Positions 57,210-64,000 of a stretch of 64,000 nt of DNA are shown here, piece by piece. Numbering within the stretch: the stretch's first letter is position 1; every line of letters begins with the position of its first letter. Where the stretch lies: assembly GCA_030789695.1 (NCBI GenBank), contig CM061142.1:277009043-277073042 (forward strand), read 5' to 3'. The position numbers and the translations under genes are program-made. The notes below the pieces were generated by a model that did not search any database, was not told the origin of the DNA, and worked only from the letters and a program-made list of their open reading frames with translations. The stretch is from Scilla litardierei (Eukaryota > Streptophyta > Magnoliopsida > Asparagales > Asparagaceae).

Positions 57210-58525
57210 TCATATCGGCTCTGCAATCTTCGAGAAATCCTTGATGAACCGCCGATAATAGTCTGCTAAACCAAGGAAACTCCTGATGTCTGTCGCTGAC
57301 TGCGGAGTCGGCCAATCTCTGACTGCTCTGACCTTCTCCGGATCCACAGATATGCCATCACCGGACACCACGTGCCCCAGGAATGCGACTCTATCCAGCC
57401 AGAACTCGCACTTGCTATACTTGGCATAAATCTTGTGTCGCCTCAGCGTCTCCAGCACTGTCCTCAGATGACAGATATGCTCCTCCTCAGACTTCGAATA
57501 AATAAGAATGTCGTCAATGAAGATAACGACAAACTTATCTAGGAAGTCGTAGAAAATCAAGTTCATCAAATTCATGAACACAGCTGGAGCATTGGTCACG
57601 CCAAACGGCATGACCACGAACTCATAATGTCAGTACTTCGTCCGAAAAGTTGTCTTCGGAATATCGTCCTTTTTCACCTTCAGCTGATGATATCCGCACC
57701 TCAAGTCTAACTTCGAGAAAACTCTCGAACCTCCCAACTGATCAAAAATATCGTCGATGCGCGGCAGCGGATACTTATTCTTCACGGTGACAACATTCAG
57801 CCCTCGATAGTCCACACACATCCTGCGGGACCCATCCTTCTTCTTCACGAGTAATACGGGTGCACCCCACGATGACACACTAGGGTGGATGAAACCCTTT
57901 TGCAGCAACTCATCTAACTGCTTCCGCAGCTCCTCAAGATCAGCAGGTGCCATTCGATACGGTGCCGTCGATATCGGCTGCGCTCCCGGCATAAGATCAA
58001 TACCAAACTTTAGAGCTCGGTCGGGTGGCAGACCCGAGATATCTTTCGGAAAGACGTCGTCGAAGTCTCTGACGACTGCTGGTCGGTCGATCTCCATCTC
58101 CATCTGCATAGCTGCTACAATCGGTGCCTCCGGCCTGGCCCGAAATCTGATGGGCCCAAACGACTCGTCTCTGCTATGGAACTCGAACTCCGGATGACCT
58201 GGAATCCAGAATACAACCCTCTTGCTGTGACAATCGATCGAGGCATGGAAATCTCCCAACCAATCGATGCCAAGAATGACATCGAAATGTGGCAGGTCAT
58301 GGACAATGAAATCGGCGAAAAGCTCGTGTCCACTGACCACCAATGGAATCGATCGACAACCCAAGTTCACTGTCACCACTCCGTTCCCCGTGGTGATGTC
58401 CCAATACTTAGGGATTGTATGGATGGGAATGGAGTGCTTTGTTATAAATCTCCGAGATAAGATGCACATGGATGCACCGGAGTCAAACAAAGCCAAGGCA
58501 GGGTGAGAGGACACAAGAATGGTGC
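57210..58525 (-). pseudogene. pol: Copy C protease and reverse transcriptase
   Basis: [18 protein letters not shown] gives the protease active site (Asp-Ser-Gly). DVILGIDWL follows near 58260. RT begins about 58020 with [18 protein letters not shown], then CVDYRGLN and [19 protein letters not shown] at 57630-57632 breaks TKY-stop-HYEFV. RT continues [15 protein letters not shown] and [13 protein letters not shown] with the catalytic Asp pair, then [11 protein letters not shown]. The frame closes near 57210 by a one-base loss. Confidence 0.93.
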
Positions 58526-58638
58526 CTAAGATGTAAAGAGACTAAGGTCAAACAACACTACTCTAGCAAACAAGGCAAACAAACATAGCTAACATTAAGA
58601 TCTACACTACGAAAAGAAAGTCTAGATTCGAAGTATAC
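58526..58638 (-). other. Putative spliceosomal intron between gag and protease of copy C (113 bp)
   Basis: In element sense, after GTTATTGCAG it starts GTATACTTCG and ends TTTACATCTTAG before GCACCATTCTTGTG. It is T-rich with several in-frame stops. Its length is not a multiple of three, and removing it restores the frame, giving VIAG joined to TILVSS, the conserved start of Tekay proteases. The phase-1 junction forms a Gly codon. Copy B lacks this region, so there is no second copy to compare. Confidence 0.7.
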
Positions 58639-59786
58639 CTGCAATAACTCCATCCAGCTCCTTAGTCTCAACAGCGGTCATAGTGTATGTCGGCCTCTGG
58701 GGTTGCGCTGCTCGCTGAAACAACTGCCTCTGTGGCACCAAGGGTGGTCCACGAACAGCAGGTCCTCTCTGAAATGGGGTAGGCGCTCTCATCTGCAGCG
58801 GGGCTGGTGCTCCGACCATAGCATTACGGGATCTCGGACAATCATTAGCTGCATGCGAAGCATCTCCACAAACCAAGCATAGTCCCAGCTTCCTCCTACA
58901 ATCCTTCTGAACGTGTCATGTCTTCCCGTAGTAATGGCATGGTCCTTTACTCTGAATCTGCATAGGTGCCCATGGCCTCTTGAAAGGCACTGTCTGGATT
59001 GGCCTCATCGCTGGCCTAGCAGGTGGCCGGTACTTCTCCATAGGACGCTTCCCTTTATCAGCTGAAGGGTCAGGTAGGAGCGAAATGGTCTCATGGTTCT
59101 TCGCGGCATTCAACACCGCTCCCATGGTCGTGAAATCTGCAGAAGACATCGAAGCCTGAATCTTCAGACGCAGTCCCTGACGGAAATGATCAGCTCATTT
59201 CTCCTCCTTCCTCACCATATGTGGGGCAAACCGACTCAGCATCTCGAACTCTGCTTCATACTCCTCGACAGTCATATCCCCCATGCTTCAGATCTATAAA
59301 CCTACTCAACAGCTTCCTCCTAGCAGCCTTGGCGAAATACTTATCCTTGAACATCGAGCGGAAGGTCCTCCACTCCACTGGCTTCAGTGGGCGCCTCTCC
59401 TCAATGCGCCACCAGTTCCTGGCATTCTCTGTCAGCTGCATCTTTGCTATCTCAACCTGGGTATCATCGGGAATCTTCGCAGCAATCAGCTTCTCCTCAG
59501 TACTCAAAATCCATTCATCAGCGGCCAAAGGTCCCTCCTTCCCGGAAAATGTCTTCGGCTGCAACTCATTGAACTGCTTCACTCCTGGAGCAGCTCGAGG
59601 GGCAGGCGGAGGTGGTGGCGGTGCAACTGGGGGAGCCTGGGCAGCACGCTGGGACTGCTGAACCAACTGATGCTGCACCTCCAGCATCTCCCTCATCACG
59701 CCGAGAAACTGACGGAACTCTCTGACCTGGTCTTCCGGAACTCCATCGCCTGAGTTCCCGGATCGGGTCACGCGTCGTCCTGCCAT
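58639..59786 (-). pseudogene. gag: Copy C gag with two zinc knuckles, defective
   Basis: The ATG at 59786 opens MAGRRVTRSGNSGDG. A Pro-rich stretch is followed by the capsid core (KTFSGKEGPLAADEWI, MQLTENARNWWRIEERR, WRTFRSMFKDKYF). A +1 shift lies in a G run near 59280, a TGA at 59195-59197 and another TGA at 58916-58918 within the first zinc knuckle. That knuckle also has Tyr for its second Cys (CHYYGKT). The second knuckle CLVCGDASHAANDC is intact (CX2CX4HX4C). The tail runs to VIAG at the intron. The product would be the particle protein and RNA-binding nucleocapsid. Confidence 0.9.
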
Positions 59787-59916
59787 CCTATTGTCAAGAA
59801 ATACATAGATTAGACTCGTACAAGTACTGGATATCATAAAATGAATGTCCTTACTCTTATTGTTCTGTACATGCAGAAAGAATGGGGTGGGACCTGCATG
59901 GGCCACCACTAAAACC
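59787..59916 (-). other. Copy C leader with conserved post-LTR segment
   Basis: In element sense directly after the 5' LTR: GGTTTTAGTGGTGGCCCATG then CAGGTCCC. The same segment follows the LTR in E, D and the LARD-like element. It occupies the primer-site position but does not match tRNA-iMet or tRNA-Asp, so the primer is unidentified. Confidence 0.65.
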
Positions 59917-62860
59917 TGTCACGCACCGCTTCCCAAAACAATGGAGGCGAAGCGTTACTAAGGCCCGCTTAGGCCAGGGCTGAGAAGCCCAGACCCAATA
60001 AGCGTCTGTGTGGTTCACCAAGTCGAAGGTACAGGTCCCTGCATGTTAGTACAGAACAATAAAAGTACGAAAAAGAAAGACAATCATTTTATTCCAAATT
60101 AAATATCCAAAGTACTGAGACCAACAAAAGCCTGAGTCGGCTACAACGACAGAAAGAAAACTACTGGTGCAAGCACCCAACCTAAACAAGAAAACAAACG
60201 GTGCTACGCACCTAACAACTAAGATGGAACCTCTGGATCAGCAGCGGGGATCTCTAACTATGGTCGACCTCGGGCACGTACTCAGCATCGGCGTCCTCCA
60301 GCTCTACGTCCTCGGGTAGCTCTGTCTGGTCATCGTACTCCGGCTCGACACCTGACGTACAGCACCAAAGAAAGGAACTGTACGTCAGGTAAAGTCTACA
60401 ACAGAAAGTCAGACTCTACAGCAAGTGTACTGAACTATTAAACATCGTTTTACTGGTTGATTAGCATGCTGGGTTTACAACAAGTAACACAAGAAGTAAC
60501 GTAGCAGGAAAGTAAAGCGTAGCAGACAGTAGTCGTAGCGTGTGCTACCGACTACGGGACTATCCTAAAGGTGTCAGGACAAGACGGAGCTAGACAAGAC
60601 AAGACAGGACAGGACAGGACACGTGAGACACGAAGGGTTCACGCCTTACAGGTTGAGGGGGATCAGACCCTCTCCCCGTGCGCACGCTTAACCCTACCCC
60701 AAACCCCAGAACTCAGGACAAGAAGTACAGAGATCACTTCCGCTAGGAAAGCACCTGAAACGCCCGCAGGCTTTTTGTACCACGGAGATCACTCTCGCAG
60801 GGAGAGCATCTGAAACGCCTGAAGGATTTTTGTATCACGGAGATCACTTCCGTTCGGGAAGCATCAGAAACGCCCGAAGGCTTTTTGTATCACGGAGATC
60901 ACTTCTGCTCGGAAAGCATCTGAAACGCCCGAAGGCTTTTTGTGTAACAGTGACATGACACGACCAGTGTACAGGAGATGTTATTCTAGGGTGTCCACAC
61001 GCACGCACACACAAGATAATCCTACGGTGTCAAAATTTGTTGTTTGTTAGGCTTAGACTTCGTCGTCAAGTCTAAGTTGTCAGGGTGACCCGGACGCTAT
61101 CATTTCACGTCCGGTTCTCATAGTTTGACAGTTCTAACAATTTAAGACCAAGGCACGGTCAAAAACGCAAGTGGATACACTTGCCTGTGATGGCGAGTGT
61201 GTCGTCAATCCGGGGCGTCTCGTCCAGTCGTCGCGTCCGCGGTAGTCCGTCTGAAACAGTGTCACGGCGACGGTGTTAGGTCGCATTTTCAGTAAATCCT
61301 AATTAGGGTTTGTTTCTAGGTTGGACGTGGCTACCCTAACAGTCACAAGTCAGATTGTCCGTTCAATCTATCCGACGATTCTATCCTATGTGCACAGTCA
61401 AAAAGTCCGATCGTCGATCTACGGTTCCACATCGTTTTAAGGGAGCAGAAAGTAAATTTAATGTGTTAAGTTATCGATTTTAGTTAGGGTTCAGTTTTGC
61501 TACAGTGTGGGTTGCACTACGAGTTTGGGAGACCAACCTCTCCGGTGTTCGTTGTAGGATAAACGTAGCGTCTGAACGGTAGCATATCTACGTCGTCCAC
61601 GGTGTCTCTGCTATGGGTAGCGTAGCGAGACTCGTCCGGGCAGCGGACGTAGTGCATGAGCAGAGAGTAGAGACAAAACAGCGAGCAACGACATGATCGA
61701 CGTCGAAACAGTGAACAACGGTGGAGAGAACGTCGATACGACGTTACCTGAACGTAGTCGTTTGCTGTCCGGCCTAGGAGGAGGTCACGGGGGTGTCTCC
61801 GGCGTAGGGGGAGGTCGACGGTGGCTGCACGAGGCTCCGACGGCAACTGTAGGGGCGGCTGGCATCGGAAATGGTGACACAGCAGATCGGGGGCTTCAGG
61901 CGGTGACTTGCGGCGGTCCTCCAGCGGCTGCGGCGTCGTACGGGCTGCGGGTGATCGGGGAAGGTTGCTGGCGGCAATGGCGGGCTCTGGCGATCGAGAT
62001 TCCGCTGCAGCGCGGGCTGCTGCGCTGTCGCCGGTGCTCGTGTGGGTAGTGGCCGTCTGTGAGCGATCTGCGACGAGTGGTGGCCTCTCCGATGATGCGG
62101 GGCGACCGAGGCGTCGACGGGTCGGGGATGTGGGTCCGCCGCCGTGGGTGCTGAGGGAGGGTGGTGAGTCGAACTCGGAGAGGGAGAGGGTTCGTCGGGC
62201 CTAGGTGAGTTGAAGGCTGCTGAGAAAATATAATTAACCCTAGGTTTTGATGCTTCACGTGAAAGAGAATGAGGTTGGGTTTTAATATTATTAGAATGAT
62301 ATTTAACTATAGGGTTATAGGTTAAGTGTGTTAGGGTAGGGGATAGTAGGGGTACAATTTGGGGGGAAGTCTAGGGGTCAATAGAGTAGGCAGTTTAGGA
62401 AAGATTCTTGTGCAAATAATTTGGGATATAGCCAGATTTGGCTAATCAATTTGAATTTTGAAATTGATCGGGGCAAATCAACGGTACAGATTTATCCGAG
62501 CGATAACTCTCAAACCGGGCGTCGGAAAAATGATCCGAAAATACCGGGGCGATCGTGGAGACGAGACGCACAGATCTACGGAGCCCGATCATGCGTAACA
62601 CCTTCCAAAAATTAACGTAAAATTGGAAACGGTGTTTTGAGTCAAATGACTATAATGCCCCTACCGTTCAAAGTCATTTTGCGAGAAAACGAGCCGTGAA
62701 ATGACGTTTCAAAATATTTTTATAAAATTCTACACTCCCAAACGATCACAACGGCATCTCACATCGCATATTTCGGAATCCAGAAATAGCCAAATAAAAT
62801 ACGTGCACGATAAGGCACGTGGACGCAGAAAATTCACAAGGCCGGAAAGCGACCGTTACA
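59917..62860 (-). repeat. 5' LTR of copy C, complete
   Basis: 2,944 bp, TGTCACGCACCGCTTCCC to GACCGTTACA on the plus strand. Four 55-bp minisatellite units start at about 60732, 60787, 60842 and 60897. The GC-rich core lies at about 61740-62200 and the U3 at about 62215-62860. It differs from the left LTR by scattered substitutions. Confidence 0.94.
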
Positions 62861-64000
62861 CGCACAACGCGCCAGATTTGAGAGGCTCTTCCATCGTTCG
62901 ATTGTCCCCTCTAGCTTCATGCATATAGCCGACTTTGAGCACCTAGGGGTATTTCAGGTGCTACTCCAGTTGTACGACAACGTGGGATGCATGATTTTCT
63001 TTCGGTGTCGACGGACACTTACGTCTGTCTGACCATCGAGGTCCTGAGTTCTATTCGTAGGACTCATATGGGGTGCACTTTTCGCCTGATGGATCGTGAG
63101 TTCGATATCACTCTCGATATGCTCCGTGCCTATTCCCATTGGCCCCCTGTCCCTGACCCCGATCGTGCTTTTGGTCCCATGCACCACACCCCTCCTTCAT
63201 TTGATGCACACACATTCTAGACCCTGATCACTGGATCATCACTTGCCTTTGAGCCTAGCCGGGCCAAGGCCTCATCTATCATCCACCCTTGCCTACGTAC
63301 TGTACATCGCCTTATGGCGACCACCATTCTTGCGAGGTATGAGCCTGGGACGATGTCTACGCCTGAGCTATATATGCTCTACGTGATGACGAGAAAGAGA
63401 GACTTTGAGGGCGACGTGGACGTCTTAGTCCCTGCCATTCAGATTGATATTGCCACCTGGTATCTTAACCGCATCATTTCCACAGTCACCGCCAGGATGA
63501 CGATTTATTGTGGTGGTCTGATCACCTTATTGGCTCCTATTTGCGAGATTAAGCTCCAAGCTCGCTTGCTGCGACCTACGGGCTCCACTTCCCTTTCTAT
63601 AGATGTTATGGCCCGTATGAGGATGTTGCGTCCTCATGGTCGGTACCACTGGGTTTGGTTACATGGTCCATTTTTATGGACTATATGGTGCTTCCTAGCT
63701 CTGCTCAGACCTGCATTGGACCCACAGGTGGGGAGTGGAGACCAGAGATGGAGCTCCTCATCCCAGCTGCCTATGTACTTGAGCTCGAGGACGCCAAGAA
63801 GGAGCCCCTTCTCGGCCCTCTTGCCCCGGAGATCCTTATCCCACAGCCTGCACCTGATCTGATTCCAGCCCCCGGCACTTCTGTCCACACTTCTGCCAGT
63901 GTCAGAGCTTTGTTGCTGTGTCTGCCACCACCATCACCACCACCATGTCTATGCCATCGAGTGTTGATCCCATTTCTTACACAAGCCTTGAGAGCGCCAC
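62861..64000 (+). pseudogene. Athila-like element A2, env-like ORF region, runs off right edge
   Basis: RFERLFHRSIVPSSFMHIAD begins near 62872 and continues to about 62985. After a frameshift, STDTYVCLTIEVLSSIRRTH and MGCTFRLMDREFDITLDML follow in another frame (62987-63217), then TAG. AKASSIIHPCLRTVHRLMAT near 63270 leads into TPELYMLYVMTRKR and YCGGLITLLAPI (63314-63560), then GSTSLSIDVMARMRMLRP. These are blocks of the Athila env-position protein and correspond to those at 7596-8357 in A1. Function is unknown; the ORF is broken. A2's gag and pol are not in the window. Confidence 0.75.

Larger units (their letters stand above)
52249..62860 (-). mobile_element. Tekay/Del chromovirus copy C, nearly complete but defective
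   Basis: Left (3') LTR missing its outermost about 115 bp, polypurine tract (55078-55090), chromodomain, integrase, RNase H, RT, protease, gag, the conserved post-LTR segment, and a complete right (5') LTR. It sits in the env-like part of a second Athila-like element; CGCAC at 62861-62865 would be the right target duplication, the left one being lost. Coding lesions are at least two frameshifts and four internal stops outside the putative introns, plus a changed catalytic residue in integrase. Confidence 0.93.

Noticed and set aside
59887..59916. tRNA-iMet primer site for the Tekay copies
   Set aside because: The sequence after the LTR is not TGGTATCAGAGC; that motif is present only at the copia LTR.
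1..64000. tRNA, rRNA or other structural RNA genes
   Set aside because: None was recognised on either strand by eye; a covariance-model scan would be needed to exclude degenerate copies.

Overview
The window reads as nuclear heterochromatin of a flowering plant. No intact host gene was recognised. It is almost entirely nested LTR retrotransposons (Ty3/gypsy Athila-like, gag-only and Tekay/Del-type chromovirus families, plus one Ty1/copia fragment) and one large gene-carrying Helitron. The plant assignment rests on Athila-type gag/protease/env-like sequence, a chromodomain-bearing integrase, a plant-type Helitron terminus, and captured exons of a plasma-membrane H+-ATPase, IMP dehydrogenase and a MYG1-family protein. 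The species cannot be named.

Layout. 1-3016 (-): gag-only gypsy element with a 58-bp tandem array, a degenerate gag and a 5' LTR with TATA box, inserted in the 5' LTR of an Athila-like element called A1 here. 3017-34185 (+): A1, with LTR ends TGTTATG...CATAACA, a tRNA-Asp-like primer site, broken gag and protease, no reverse transcriptase or integrase, and a broken env-like ORF. A1 is interrupted by (i) a 9,980-bp non-coding long-LTR element at 8358-18337 with a perfect 5-bp target duplication ATGGC, and (ii) a 13.3-kb Helitron at 19827-33104. 34186-46130: rearranged long-LTR remnants, including an element (D) with only 437 bp between its LTRs, a pair of inverted U3 ends, and a plus-strand relative (E) of the 8358-18337 element. 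46131-50911 (-): truncated Tekay copy B (3' LTR, chromodomain, integrase, part of RNase H), cut by a copia LTR at 50912. 50912-52248: copia LTR, tRNA-iMet primer site, leader, then a GGCC-dense tract. 52249-62860 (-): Tekay copy C with both LTRs, gag, protease, RT, RNase H, integrase and chromodomain, all with lesions. 62861-64000 (+): env-like part of a second Athila-like element, A2.

How the parts relate. Copies B and C are remnants of an autonomous family. The non-coding elements (8358-18337, D and E) share its LTR termini, the segment next to the LTR on the primer side, and the polypurine tract, and were probably mobilised in trans. The two most unusual points are two apparent spliceosomal introns inside the Tekay gag-pol gene (one present in both B and C), and the Helitron, which carries exons of three unrelated host genes in one orientation, several with splice sites still in place. 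All statements come from reading the sequence; no database search was run.
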